A stretch of DNA of 64,000 bases, from positions 62,001-126,000 of the forward strand of contig NZ_CP016621.1 in the NCBI RefSeq assembly GCF_002741015.1. The letters run 5' to 3'. The position numbers were made by a program, and so were the translations under genes. The notes beneath the pieces were generated by a model. That model made no database searches. It was not told where the DNA came from and saw only the letters and a list, made by a program, of their open reading frames with translations. Shown one piece after another: positions 53,464-62,811 of this stretch (position 1 is its first letter; each line of letters begins with the position of its first letter). The stretch is from Microvirga ossetica (lineage in GTDB: Bacteria; Pseudomonadota; Alphaproteobacteria; Rhizobiales; Beijerinckiaceae).

Positions 53464-56292
53464 CTAAAGCAGGAACCAACCCTTCGAAAGGTCCATCGAT
53501 CCTTTCAGCCTGATGACGCCTTCGGCCGAGCGATCCGCATCGGTGTTGAACGCGATGTAGGTTTCCTTCGCCGTCTGTTCGTAGCGGACCTGCCCGGCCT
53601 TGGTGAAAGCCGCCTCCCCGATGAAGCTGAACTTCTGGTCTCCCTTCACGCGAGTGTTGGCATCGATCAATTTGAGGTCCATCCGATCCCCGTTCCTGCC
53701 GGAAAAGTCGAGGATGTAATCCGCCGCCTTGCGGGATGACCCGGTATCACCATCGTCGAAGATGAAGGCATCCTTGCCCTTGCCACCCGTGAACGTGTCA
53801 ATTCCCTTGCCGCCACGCAGCTTGTCATTCCCGGCACCGCCGTTCAGGTTGTCCTTCCCGCGCCCCCCGAAGAACACGTCGTTGCTTGAGGTGCCGACCA
53901 CCTTCTCGGATGCTATGTCGGTTACGGATATCCTGATGGCCTGGTCGATCGACTGTCCGTGCCTGTCCGTCGAACGTATGACCACCTCATAGCTGGAGGC
54001 CTGCTCGTAATCGAGCATGAACCCTTTCGCCACCACCAGACTGTTTCCTTCGATGGAAAACCTGCCGCCGCCATTGTTGACGAGTGTATAGTTGTGGGTG
54101 TCGTCAGTTTCCGCATCCGCCGTCGAGAGCACTCCAACCGTCCGCCCTGAGGCGCTGTTCTCCGCGACGGATGTTCCCGACAGCGAGACGGATGTCGGTG
54201 CACTGGCGGTAGAGACTGGCTTTCCGTCCGGACCGATGAGTTCCCCTTCGATGTAGACCTTCTCGATGCGGGCCGTTTTCGCGATGGGGCCTCCGAACCC
54301 GTCGAGGATGAGAAATCCCGACCCGACGGGCGTAGCCTTTATACCGTACCCACCCTTGATATGCAGGGTATCGTCCCCGAGTCCGCCGTCGATGATGCGG
54401 AAATCCGAGGTGGCGACAAGGTTCGGTCCCTCCAATGAAATCTCGTCGTTTCCGCCCCCCGCAAGAACCCAGTTATCCGACGCCCCGGGCTGGACATGAT
54501 CGTTACTGTTGCTGCCGAGCCATACCGCTGTATTCCCCCCGGATGGAACCCCGCCCCCACGCAACGCCTGCGCAATGGCGCTCGTATGGAACGGGCTGCC
54601 GGAGTCGGAGGCGAATTGGATGAGAAGTTCGGTGCTTCCGATGTAGTTGGTCATTTTGTGGGCCTGGACAACATCGGGCGCTCCTGAATACGTTGTCTCC
54701 ACCGATGCCCCTACGGGATCGGTGAAGGGCACATCGGGAACGATGTCTTTTACATGGGCGAAGTTCAGAATCTGCTTGTTGCTCGGGGTCGGCTCCGCAC
54801 CAGGAGAACCCCATGTGAATCCCCTCGTGTTGTCCGCGCTCACTCCCGTGAGACCTTCGAACATCAAGTGCTGCACCATCGCGCCCCCGAGGCTATGCCC
54901 AGTAATCAATACCTGCTGCACGTCGTTCGCGGGATTGGATGTATACGCCTTGAGTGCCAGGATCAGCGGAGCGAACGCATCGTAGTGATTGTAGAACGGT
55001 AAATAATCCCAGATGTCCGAGGACAAGTCGTCAGTTCCCCTGAAGGAAATGGCCAACGTCCTCTTTCCCTCAACCATGCCGATCAGGACCAATGCGGCAG
55101 CCCCGTTTCCCGTGGACGATGTCGCACTGTATAGACCACCGTCGAGACGGTAGACGACCCCGCCGTCAAAGCTGGCCGGCTTGATGCCCATCTCCAGCGC
55201 GGATACCGCATGCCAGCCACGTTTCTCCGCGGATTTGGCATCGGTGTTATACGCCTCGTCGGCAAGTTGCGCCATCTCCGCGATTACGCTCTGGCCTTTG
55301 AGACCCACTCCGTTGTTGACAGGTTCCTCGAATGAAACCCGCTCGATGTCACGAGTGGTCAGTGTGATCGCAGGGTAGAAGCTGGTAATGTTTGTCTCGA
55401 TGGTCGTGGTCGTATCGTGCCAGGTGAAGCCGAACGATACCGAGAAATCGTAGTCGTTAGCCGACCCCGGCAGAAAGATCAGGTCGGTTTTCGCTGGGGC
55501 AGAATCGTTTTCACCACCGTCCAGCGTCTGGGAGGTTCCTGACGCGTAACCGTCGAAATCGCGGAGCTGGTACTCGAAGGCATCGAAGCCTTTTCCACCA
55601 TTGAGGCTGTCATTCCCCGGCGCCGCATAGAACCAGTCATCGCCGTCCCCACCGTCGAGGGTATCGTTTCCGGAGGGATCGCCTTCGCCGCCATCCAACG
55701 TGTCGTTGCCGACCCCGCCCTCGATGCTGTCCGATCCCTCGCCGCCGGACAGGCCATCGGCACCTGGGCTCCCGATCAGCGTATCGTTCCCAGCATTCCC
55801 GAACGCGTATGCCGCCTGTCCCTCAGGGGCGGTCACGTCCTTCAGCTTGATGTAATCGTTTGTCGCAGACCCATTGATGTGCGGAACGGCCTTCTCATCC
55901 AGGAGGTCGATAGGCCGTGAACTGAGAACTTGGTTGATGCTCAGTTCGGTCCCTCCGGTCCCGAACCCGTTGTTGATGGAGGTCTGCTGTGCATGGAAGT
56001 AGATCTCGCTGGTCAACTGCCCGCGGCTGACAGCGTAGTGCCGTGGGTTTACGCCGTCCGAAGGTGCAGCCAGGTAGAACGTGGATTCGTTGCTGGGGGG
56101 TGGTCTGCCGGGGTTAAGTGACGCCTCTATCCCAACCAGATGGATCATGCCGACGTTGGTATTCAGGAACAGGAGGCGCAGCCCACTGTCGTACCTGGAC
56201 GGTGTGGCTGCACCTATCGTCTGTCCCCAAAAGCCACCCGGCCTCAAATCGACGGCAACGTCCCCACCCGCAGCGACGGTAGAATACGCCAT
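53464..56292 (-). CDS. RTX class-3 lipase
   Basis: A 942-aa secreted protein. RTX-type repeats near residues 175-250 (GGEGSDSIEGGVGNDTLDGG, GNDTLDGGDGDDWF) precede a class-3 lipase domain with GHSLGG (nucleophile Ser467). A cadherin-like segment (SLSGTSVAENSASGRTVGVL ... YTLVNNGGGRFSIEGNSLVV) follows. C-terminal nonapeptide repeats (GGRGKDNLNGGAGNDKLRGG) and a serralysin-like end (FSGRNGDRMDLKLIDA) complete it. The absence of an N-terminal signal peptide and the C-terminal RTX block indicate type I secretion; no type I secretion genes are in the window. Likely an extracellular, calcium-bound lipase or phospholipase. Confidence 0.85.
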   Translation of the reverse strand: MAYSTVAAGGDVAVDLRPGGFWGQTIGAATPSRYDSGLRLLFLNTNVGMIHLVGIEASLNPGRPPPSNESTFYLAAPSDGVNPRHYAVSRGQLTSEIYFHAQQTSINNGFGTGGTELSINQVLSSRPIDLLDEKAVPHINGSATNDYIKLKDVTAPEGQAAYAFGNAGNDTLIGSPGADGLSGGEGSDSIEGGVGNDTLDGGEGDPSGNDTLDGGDGDDWFYAAPGNDSLNGGKGFDAFEYQLRDFDGYASGTSQTLDGGENDSAPAKTDLIFLPGSANDYDFSVSFGFTWHDTTTTIETNITSFYPAITLTTRDIERVSFEEPVNNGVGLKGQSVIAEMAQLADEAYNTDAKSAEKRGWHAVSALEMGIKPASFDGGVVYRLDGGLYSATSSTGNGAAALVLIGMVEGKRTLAISFRGTDDLSSDIWDYLPFYNHYDAFAPLILALKAYTSNPANDVQQVLITGHSLGGAMVQHLMFEGLTGVSADNTRGFTWGSPGAEPTPSNKQILNFAHVKDIVPDVPFTDPVGASVETTYSGAPDVVQAHKMTNYIGSTELLIQFASDSGSPFHTSAIAQALRGGGVPSGGNTAVWLGSNSNDHVQPGASDNWVLAGGGNDEISLEGPNLVATSDFRIIDGGLGDDTLHIKGGYGIKATPVGSGFLILDGFGGPIAKTARIEKVYIEGELIGPDGKPVSTASAPTSVSLSGTSVAENSASGRTVGVLSTADAETDDTHNYTLVNNGGGRFSIEGNSLVVAKGFMLDYEQASSYEVVIRSTDRHGQSIDQAIRISVTDIASEKVVGTSSNDVFFGGRGKDNLNGGAGNDKLRGGKGIDTFTGGKGKDAFIFDDGDTGSSRKAADYILDFSGRNGDRMDLKLIDANTRVKGDQKFSFIGEAAFTKAGQVRYEQTAKETYIAFNTDADRSAEGVIRLKGSMDLSKGWFLL

Positions 56293-56341
56293 GACGTAAC
56301 CCCAATGTCAGCGATGGGCAGTGTAAAGCGACGCTTCGGCT

Positions 56342-56363
56342 GCGAAAAACCCCCAAATGGGGT
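56342..56363 (-). terminator. intrinsic terminator (minus strand)
   Basis: On the minus strand ACCCC-ATTT-GGGGG is followed by TTTTTCGC. It ends transcription from the protease gene before the lipase gene. The 56293-56616 gap shows no gene. Confidence 0.75.
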
Positions 56364-56616
56364 ATGGCAACGACTCCAAAGTAGTTCTGGCTGCGTCAGC
56401 CATGGGCAATCAGTCCCGGCCAGATGTCGCTCTTGGGAGCGGTAAATGCAACTCGATCGGGACCGCCCACATAGTGGCTTCAATCCTTAACGACGACATG
56501 CGCGATGATTCGCGCTAAGATTGTCTTTTAAGGATTTACGCAACTATAGGCTACATAAGCTATCTTATGCGAAAATCGCTCGGAGCCCTTCCCGGCTAAT
56601 CATGAGATCACTCGAT

Positions 56617-57804
56617 TCAGCGCCTCGCGCAATCGAGGTAGTTCGCAAACACCCACGCATTCGAACGGATTCTCGCCCATCGCCGGTTTCGATCATCGCG
56701 GTCGAACTGCAAGACCTCAACCTCAGTTCCATTCGACAATTCGCCGACCTTCGTCCCTCGGGGCGAGGCTCGCACTGCCAATGGTGTACCGGTGGGATCA
56801 TTAACGATACAGGTATCGGAAGAAGGCAGGCGTTCCGGTTTTAGAAGTGAGGCTCTCTGACGCCCGTCCTTCGGTTCCCACGCGCCGTTCTCGTACAAGA
56901 ATTTCGCCTTGCTCGGGAGGCTCACATAAATGTCGGTAACCACTCCCGGAATTTCCGCGCGTGGAAAACTACCTGTAATAAGGCCAGCGAGAACGAATGT
57001 CTGTTCGACAGTGAACAGAAAAATAGGCCCGCCACTATCTCCATCGGCGACTACGCCAGGACCAAATGCCGACGAGCAAAGAATACCCATTTCGAAGTAA
57101 TTGCCGTTCTTCTTGAACCCGCAGTTGTGCATACGCTCGATGTAAGTCCCATCCCAGTTGCGTTTCCCGTCCGGGGGTTGGCACTTTAGAGGCTCGGAAC
57201 AATTGATTTCACCAAAGCCGACGGCAAAGCCCATCAGCACGGTGCCCAATCCCTTGATCTCAGTTGAAAAAATTTTCTGCGGCAGAACAAGTGAAAGAAA
57301 CGCGCTATATTTTCGACCGTCCTCGAACGCGTCCTTGAGAAACGTGTCTCCGTCAAGGTAATCCAAGATCGTTGCTGGGGGCGTAATCGCAGCGGCTTTG
57401 ATTGGGCGTGATAGCTTCACCACCGCAATGTCACTGCCATTCTTTGCCGCGAACTCCGTGCGCCACTCGTAGCCGCCCCCTCCTACACGAACTCTCGGAT
57501 CGAGTTCGAGAAAGTCGGGATGAATAACGATGGAGGATGAATTAATGGTTTCAATGACCTTGTGATCTTTGACGACTTCTATCCTGGCCGTATTTTGCTG
57601 TCGGTCGTCGCGAAAGAAACAATGTGCGGCCGTAATCACCACGTCGGGCTTCATTGCCAACCCGGTGCACTCGTTCCCTCCTGAATGCACCTTTACGACA
57701 TTGATAAATCGGTTCTCGCTGTCCGGTTGTGGGTCGCTGATCGCCCAAGCGCCACTGACGCACGAACTGAGCACAATGCCCAGCAAAGGCCCCTTCATAC
57801 CCAT
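56617..57804 (-). CDS. exported trypsin-like serine protease with SH3b domain
   Basis: A 395-aa S1-family protease. Signal peptide (MGMKGPLLGIVLSSCVSGAW), then the triad His61 (ITAAHCFF), Asp125 (GSDIAVVKL) and Ser257 (GDSGGPIF). All three are present, so the enzyme is probably active. The C-terminal ~65 residues (TPLAVRASPRGTKVGELSNG ... RWARIRSNAWVFANYLD) form an SH3b domain that may bind cell-wall material. RBS GGAGAGGCAG lies six bases before ATG 57804. Periplasmic or secreted. Confidence 0.87.
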   Translation of the reverse strand: MGMKGPLLGIVLSSCVSGAWAISDPQPDSENRFINVVKVHSGGNECTGLAMKPDVVITAAHCFFRDDRQQNTARIEVVKDHKVIETINSSSIVIHPDFLELDPRVRVGGGGYEWRTEFAAKNGSDIAVVKLSRPIKAAAITPPATILDYLDGDTFLKDAFEDGRKYSAFLSLVLPQKIFSTEIKGLGTVLMGFAVGFGEINCSEPLKCQPPDGKRNWDGTYIERMHNCGFKKNGNYFEMGILCSSAFGPGVVADGDSGGPIFLFTVEQTFVLAGLITGSFPRAEIPGVVTDIYVSLPSKAKFLYENGAWEPKDGRQRASLLKPERLPSSDTCIVNDPTGTPLAVRASPRGTKVGELSNGTEVEVLQFDRDDRNRRWARIRSNAWVFANYLDCARR

Positions 57805-57976
57805 CTGCCTCTCCAGTCAAGAGCAACAAACGATATGCTGACTTTCCTTTTGGTCAAGGGACGAGTTCTGGCAAAAACGGCGTGGGATCGGACTACTACT
57901 ATTGCTCGCGCCAAGCACTCCGCTGGGGATACAACGGCATCTACTGGCTCCTTCACCTCGGCTAGGCCATTAATGA

Positions 57977-58443
57977 AACACAACGAAGCGACCATGGCAG
58001 GCGAACCGCTGGCAGTTGCGCGAGATCAACGGACAACTCGTTCTCGACGATCCTCATGCGACTGCTGTCATTGACGCGGTCAGCAAGGTGGCAGCCGGGA
58101 TGTGCTCCGGGTCCAAGCCGACCGTATCACGCATTTTGTTGGACGGCTGAGCCACAACGGGCGGATGCCTGCGAACGCCGTGATGGTGATCCTGAACGTG
58201 GACGATCCCAACGGTAGGCAGCTTACCGAAATGCTCATGGCGAATGCGGATTGGCAGCCTCACCGGGATCCAGGCGAAATCCCATTCACCCGTGGTCTCG
58301 CCATGCGGGATGGCATTCAAGACCTGATCGGTGCTCTCGATCCGTACGAGGCTGAGAAGCTCCAGAGCATGGCCGGTTTCGGAGTCGTGATGATGGATCG
58401 CGGCGTGGTCGCGGTTTTCGCTGCTGAAGAGGTAAGCGCGTAA
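57977..58443 (+). pseudogene. hypothetical gene broken by a frameshift
   Basis: One frame reads WQANRWQLREINGQLVLDDP then HATAVIDAVSKVAAG, stopping at 58150. The next frame, open from about 58102, continues LRVQADRITHFVGRLSHNGR, MPANAVMVILNVDDPNGRQL and IPFTRGLAMRDGIQDLIGAL to TAA at 58443. The two halves look like one ~150-aa protein split by a one-base change near 58100. No start codon is obvious for the first half. Remnant coding (GVGSDYYYCSRQALRWGYNG) also lies at ~57875-57965. Function unknown. Confidence 0.6.
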
Positions 58444-58587
58444 TGACTTCTTGTCAAAATGAATGTTATGCGAATACCTCTAGGTCGCTTGGTCATGTCA
58501 ACGACGTGATCGACCTACCCCTTTGGACGCTTGGCGCTGGTCCCTGACAGTCGTACCATCAGGTATCAACGACGCGGATGACGGCCC

Positions 58588-59775
58588 ATGCACCTGCAGC
58601 GCAGCGTCCTCCCAAGCGGCCACGTCACCTGGACCGCCTATGACGGTGACGCCATCGTCACCGAGATCCGCGAGTTCGTCATCTACCTGGAGGCGCGCCA
58701 TCACGCCCCGAGCACCGTCGCCCATTATGCCCGGCACGTGGTCCGGCTGGGCAACTATCTCGCGGCCATGGGCAAGAGCTTCCGGGAGATCACACCCTTG
58801 GACCTCGACCGCTTCATTCCCGCGCTGATCCGCCATGGCCCGATCCTGGATCTGAAGATCGCCCTCAACATCATCCCGCTGCGCCCGGAACCCGTGGACG
58901 TTTCCGCCAGCCTGCACAACCAGATCCTGTTTGCGATCAAGGCCTTCTACACCTTTCTGGACATGCGCCACGCCGCGCTGATCTTTGGCAATGACGAGAG
59001 GCCGCGCGCCTATCATCCCGACGCCTACAAGCCTTTCCTGGCTCATATCGCACAGCGCAAGCCGCGGCGCCGCACCGAAAGCCGGTCGGACCACAAGGCC
59101 AAGGCGGCCTCCGCCAAACGGGCCGTCGACCACCGGCTGAAGCCCGAGCAGGTCCTGAAGATCATCGAGGCGGCCAGCCTCATGCGCGACGCCTTCCTGG
59201 TGGTCCTCCTGTACACGACCGGCATCCGGATCGGCGAGGCCCGGGGCCTGCTGCACGAGGACTTCCGGTTGGAGGAGAACGTCATCTGGGTCACGCCCCG
59301 CCTTCACGAGAACAAGGCGCGCGTCAAAAACGGCAGGGCGCGGCCGATCCCGGTGCTCGACTTCGTGATGACGATGTATGAGGACTATGTCGCCAGCGAC
59401 GAATACCTTCCGGCCTTCGAGACCGGCACGAATTATGTGTTCTGCAACATCGCCAAAGCGCAAATCGGCCGCGGGCTGTCTGAGAGCAACGCCTACGACA
59501 TTCAAAAGCGTCTGGTCCGGAACTCGGGGATTGCGTTTACCTGGCACATGTTCCGTCACACCCATGCCAGCGAGGCGATCGCTCAGGGCTATAGCCTGCT
59601 CGATGTCGCTGACCGCCTCGGGCATGCCAGCCCGCAGACGACCAATGCCATCTACAAGCACCTGTTCAATGCCGAGTACAAGAAGCTGCAGCTCAGGAAC
59701 CACACGGAGGTCGAAGAGCGCCTGAATGACTTGAGGCGTATCGGCCTGGCGGAGGAGAAGCTCAAATGGCTCTGA
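58588..59775 (+). CDS. tnpA: tyrosine recombinase, Tn554 TnpA-like
   Basis: A 395-aa integrase of the tyrosine recombinase family. An N-terminal SAM-like core-binding domain (REFVIYLEARHHAPSTVAHY) is followed by the catalytic domain with Arg (TTGIRIGEARGLL), His-x-x-Arg (TWHMFRHTHASEA), His (LGHASPQTT) and the Tyr nucleophile (NAIYKHLFN). Order and size match TnpA of Tn554-type transposons. It overlaps the next gene by ten bases. ATG 58588 follows a weak RBS. Confidence 0.86.
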   Translation: MHLQRSVLPSGHVTWTAYDGDAIVTEIREFVIYLEARHHAPSTVAHYARHVVRLGNYLAAMGKSFREITPLDLDRFIPALIRHGPILDLKIALNIIPLRPEPVDVSASLHNQILFAIKAFYTFLDMRHAALIFGNDERPRAYHPDAYKPFLAHIAQRKPRRRTESRSDHKAKAASAKRAVDHRLKPEQVLKIIEAASLMRDAFLVVLLYTTGIRIGEARGLLHEDFRLEENVIWVTPRLHENKARVKNGRARPIPVLDFVMTMYEDYVASDEYLPAFETGTNYVFCNIAKAQIGRGLSESNAYDIQKRLVRNSGIAFTWHMFRHTHASEAIAQGYSLLDVADRLGHASPQTTNAIYKHLFNAEYKKLQLRNHTEVEERLNDLRRIGLAEEKLKWL

Positions 59776-62072
59776 AGCTCGCCCGAAGCTACGATCCGGA
59801 CGTCGCGTATCTTGGGAGCCTGCGAGCCTTTCTGGCCGCCCTGCACCCTGCCCTGCTCGAACGAGACCTGTGGGGCTTCCATACGCTTCGGGAATGCTTC
59901 GGGATCGACGCCGGATCCGCGTTATACGCGCCGGACAGTTATGGCGGGGCGCGGCACGCTCAAATCCTCCGCGACGCCCAGGAGATTGGGCCCAGTAGTG
60001 GCTGTGTTGAGAGAAACACCCATGGAGAACGCAGCAGAAAGGGCCGCCCGGCATCCATCATCCGGCAGCGCGGACAAACGCTGTCCGATGAGTTGCTGGG
60101 TGGGATTGGCTTCGACTTCGCCGCTGTGCCGGAGTTCTACAAGACGGAGCTCAAGGCATTTTTTGCCTGGCGCCTGTCACGGCCACAGAGCCGGCACTAC
60201 CGCTGGTACACGCGAGCGATTCAGTTGATTCCCTTCTGTGCTGACCTTGCATCCACTCAAGCACCTGCGGTCCGCCACCTGATCGACTTCGGTCGCCCTA
60301 TCGAGAGCGGTTTAGGCTGCGGCAGCACGCCCCTTCGGAGCCTGTTTGAGAATTGGCTGGCAGGGAGGGAATACTCGGTTCGCCCCACGAAGCTCAAATG
60401 GCGTCGGGACGCCACGATCCACGAGACAGCCTATGGGCCCGTGGCCAGTGCCGTGGCCAACCTCTTGGTGTTCACCCTCATCCTCTTGCGCGAGAAAGCC
60501 AAGCCGGTGGAGGCCAGGGACCTGGTTCTCCTGGAGGATGTTTATCCCGCCGATGAAGTTCCGGTGACGCGGTCCAAAGCACCCTATCTCAGCTTCTTCC
60601 GCATTCAACTTCCGTGGCTGCGCACCGTAGCGCGGCGCTACGTTCTCAACAAAATCGAGCACAAGGAACTCTCGCCGCGCACTCTGCCATCCTACATTGC
60701 CTCCCTGGGACAGATCGAGGCATGCCTGTACAGTCTTCATTCCTCGCCTCGCCCCGAACACATCACACAGGAGTTCATCGAGCATACGTTCCTGTCATGG
60801 GGCAACGACAAGGGCTTTACCGGGCAGAACTGGTATACGGACCCGCTCAACATGGTCCAATGGGCCTCCGCCTACCTCCCGGAATACCGCTGGCGCCGCC
60901 TTGTCTTCGATAAGAGGAACGTTCGCAGGGTTCGTAGCTATCATCCCCGGACGCATGAATATGCGCGCAATCTCGAAGACGCGATGGTGCCCGAGGAGGT
61001 CATTGAGCAGATCTTCCTGAGGTTCGACTCCCTGCCGGTTGTCTGTAAACGTCTTCTGATCATCGCCCGCTATACGGGCATGCGGTCCATCGACCTGCAC
61101 GCCCTTGCGTTCGGTTGCCTGGCACCGGATCCGGACGATGCCGACTTCATGCTGCTGACCTTCTACCAGTCCAAGGTCAAGCGCTGGAACACCAAGCCGC
61201 TGCACAAGAACGATGCTGCCCATGCTCTGGTCATCCAGGCCATCCAGGAGCAGCAGGACGACGTCCGGACAGCATGGCGGCGCGAGACACAATACCTGTT
61301 CCCGCACAGGCTCGGCGATGCCGAAGTCCATCTCAGTCCAGGGCACACCCGGGACGTGATCGCGAAGTGGATCATCCGCCAAGGCATTCGTGACAAGGAC
61401 GGCGGCATCTACAAGTTCGGCTGGCATGACCTGCGCCATTTTTACGGCACCGAACTGGCATTGGCCGGCTATGACATCATGATGATCCAGATGGAACTCG
61501 GCCATGCCTCGGCCGACATGAGCCTGATCTACGTCAATCAGCGTCTGAAGCTGAAGAAGAAAGCTGTCCTCGAGAAGGGTGGTGGCAAGTTCATCTCCAT
61601 CAAGGGCGAGGTCGACGACAAGGTCGCCGAACTGGCGCTGCGCAAGGGTGCCACTCTGGCGGTTGACGTCCCCGGCGGCCTCTGCTCGCTTCCGGGCCAG
61701 ATCGGTGAATGGTGCGAACACAACGGAGCCTGCTTCACGTGCACGTACTTCCGGGCCGATATCGGGCAGTTGCCGTTCTTCGAGAAGGAAATGCGCACCA
61801 TGGCTGCCAGCCTCACCCGCTTCAAAGGTGAGGTGGAAGGCTTCGAGCACGACGGCCATCGGCGCATGGCTGACATCGGTCGCAAGCGGATGGAGCGAAC
61901 CCAGCAGGGGCTTGCGAACGTCAAGACCATCATCAAGACGATCAAGGCGGAGGGGACGTTCAGTGGACAGGCTCGAAAATACCAGCGGGCTGCTGGCAGC
62001 GGCGCGGCAGCGGAGTGTGACCAAGCGGCGTGCGGTCGAAGAGATCTTGGGCACCATGCGCCGGAACGGTGA
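59766..62072 (+). CDS. tnpB: tyrosine recombinase, Tn554 TnpB-like
   Basis: A 768-aa large tyrosine recombinase. A long N-terminal region precedes the catalytic domain: Arg (RYTGMRSIDLHALAF), HDLRHFYGTEL, GHASADMSLIY with the Tyr. A C-terminal Cys cluster (GLCSLPGQIGEWCEHNGACF then TCTYFRADIG) is typical of TnpB-type partners. Length exceeds Tn554 TnpB (~630 aa). It overlaps both neighbours, so the three genes form a coupled transposition operon. With TnpA it would catalyse site-specific insertion. Confidence 0.86.
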   Translation: MALKLARSYDPDVAYLGSLRAFLAALHPALLERDLWGFHTLRECFGIDAGSALYAPDSYGGARHAQILRDAQEIGPSSGCVERNTHGERSRKGRPASIIRQRGQTLSDELLGGIGFDFAAVPEFYKTELKAFFAWRLSRPQSRHYRWYTRAIQLIPFCADLASTQAPAVRHLIDFGRPIESGLGCGSTPLRSLFENWLAGREYSVRPTKLKWRRDATIHETAYGPVASAVANLLVFTLILLREKAKPVEARDLVLLEDVYPADEVPVTRSKAPYLSFFRIQLPWLRTVARRYVLNKIEHKELSPRTLPSYIASLGQIEACLYSLHSSPRPEHITQEFIEHTFLSWGNDKGFTGQNWYTDPLNMVQWASAYLPEYRWRRLVFDKRNVRRVRSYHPRTHEYARNLEDAMVPEEVIEQIFLRFDSLPVVCKRLLIIARYTGMRSIDLHALAFGCLAPDPDDADFMLLTFYQSKVKRWNTKPLHKNDAAHALVIQAIQEQQDDVRTAWRRETQYLFPHRLGDAEVHLSPGHTRDVIAKWIIRQGIRDKDGGIYKFGWHDLRHFYGTELALAGYDIMMIQMELGHASADMSLIYVNQRLKLKKKAVLEKGGGKFISIKGEVDDKVAELALRKGATLAVDVPGGLCSLPGQIGEWCEHNGACFTCTYFRADIGQLPFFEKEMRTMAASLTRFKGEVEGFEHDGHRRMADIGRKRMERTQQGLANVKTIIKTIKAEGTFSGQARKYQRAAGSGAAAECDQAACGRRDLGHHAPER

Positions 62073-62433
62073 GGTCATCTCGTTCAAGACCGTGGCCGAG
62101 CGCGCCAACGTCAGCCGCGAGTACCTTTACCGCCAGTTCAAGGAGGTGATCCAGCAACTTCGCACGACAGCGCTTCAGCAGGTTGTGACGGTCGATGGCG
62201 AGGAGGTCCGGGTTCGCTCGGCGGGCCGTGCCGCAACGATCGAGGTGGCGCTGCGCAACAAGGTCAAGCGGCTGGAGTCGGAGCTGGCCGAGGTCCGCCA
62301 GCAGAAAATGGAGCTGGATCGCCGCTATGAGCGCGCGCTCGGCGAAGCAGAGGAATGGCGTAGCCGCCATCAGCGCGCCGTGACCGAGCTTCTTGAGGTG
62401 CGCAGCCGGTTGACACGTTATGGGTCGTCATGA
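61963..62433 (+). CDS. tnpC: Tn554 TnpC-like accessory protein (DUF6262 type)
   Basis: A 156-aa protein beginning at GTG 61963 behind GGAGGGGACGTTCA, 110 bases inside tnpB. An N-terminal helix-turn-helix-like segment (KRRAVEEILGTMRRNGEVIS, FKTVAERANVSREYLYRQFK) is followed by a long coiled coil (VALRNKVKRLESELAEVRQQ). This matches the accessory TnpC/DUF6262 proteins of Tn554-type elements, thought to help orientation or frequency of transposition. Confidence 0.82.
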   Translation: MDRLENTSGLLAAARQRSVTKRRAVEEILGTMRRNGEVISFKTVAERANVSREYLYRQFKEVIQQLRTTALQQVVTVDGEEVRVRSAGRAATIEVALRNKVKRLESELAEVRQQKMELDRRYERALGEAEEWRSRHQRAVTELLEVRSRLTRYGSS

Positions 62434-62720
62434 GCCATGACGGGCAAAGCCGTCAGGGCTTGGACACCCCAAGCCGCCGGCACGCGGAGCGGTCAAGAAG
62501 GCCCGCAGGGCCCCGCCGGAGGCGGCAGGCCGCAGGCCTGTTCTTGACAGCGAGCATGGCGGTGGCACCTCGATCGCAAATGCCCATGGATGACATGTCA
62601 ATCAGGTCTAATCGCCTGGCCTGCCTAAGGATTTACAGAACACCTCCAGGTAAATGCGAAAATTAATTAATTATTTCAATGGCTTAGCCGACTGCCCCTC
62701 CTGTGGCTACATGGCCCAAC
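62434..62720. other. right end region of Tn554-like element and island boundary
   Basis: No gene is seen in this stretch. It has GC-rich dyads (GGCAGGCCGCAGGCCTG near 62520) followed by an abrupt AT-rich stretch (AATTAATTAATTATTTC near 62660). Backbone-type sequence resumes with element B5. TAAGGATTTAC and ATGCGAAAAT occur here (62627-62665) and also near 56528-56576, possibly marking ends. Confidence 0.5.
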
Positions 62721-62735
62721 TACGCTGTGGGCGTA
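62721..62735 (+). promoter_or_regulatory. family-B operator-like dyad (site B5)
   Basis: TACGC-TGTGG-GCGTA is followed by ACTTGCC, 77 bases before ATG 62812. Confidence 0.65.
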
Positions 62736-62811
62736 ACTTGCCCCTAGACCCCGAGTCCGCCGACAAGCAGACTGGTTTCTGGCAACTACAACGAAAGGGA
62801 GGCCACGAACC

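Noticed and set aside
58498..60054. 518-aa minus-strand reading frame
   Set aside because: Antisense to tnpA/tnpB, which carry intact recombinase motifs.
60795..62108. 437-aa minus-strand reading frame
   Set aside because: Antisense to tnpB/tnpC.
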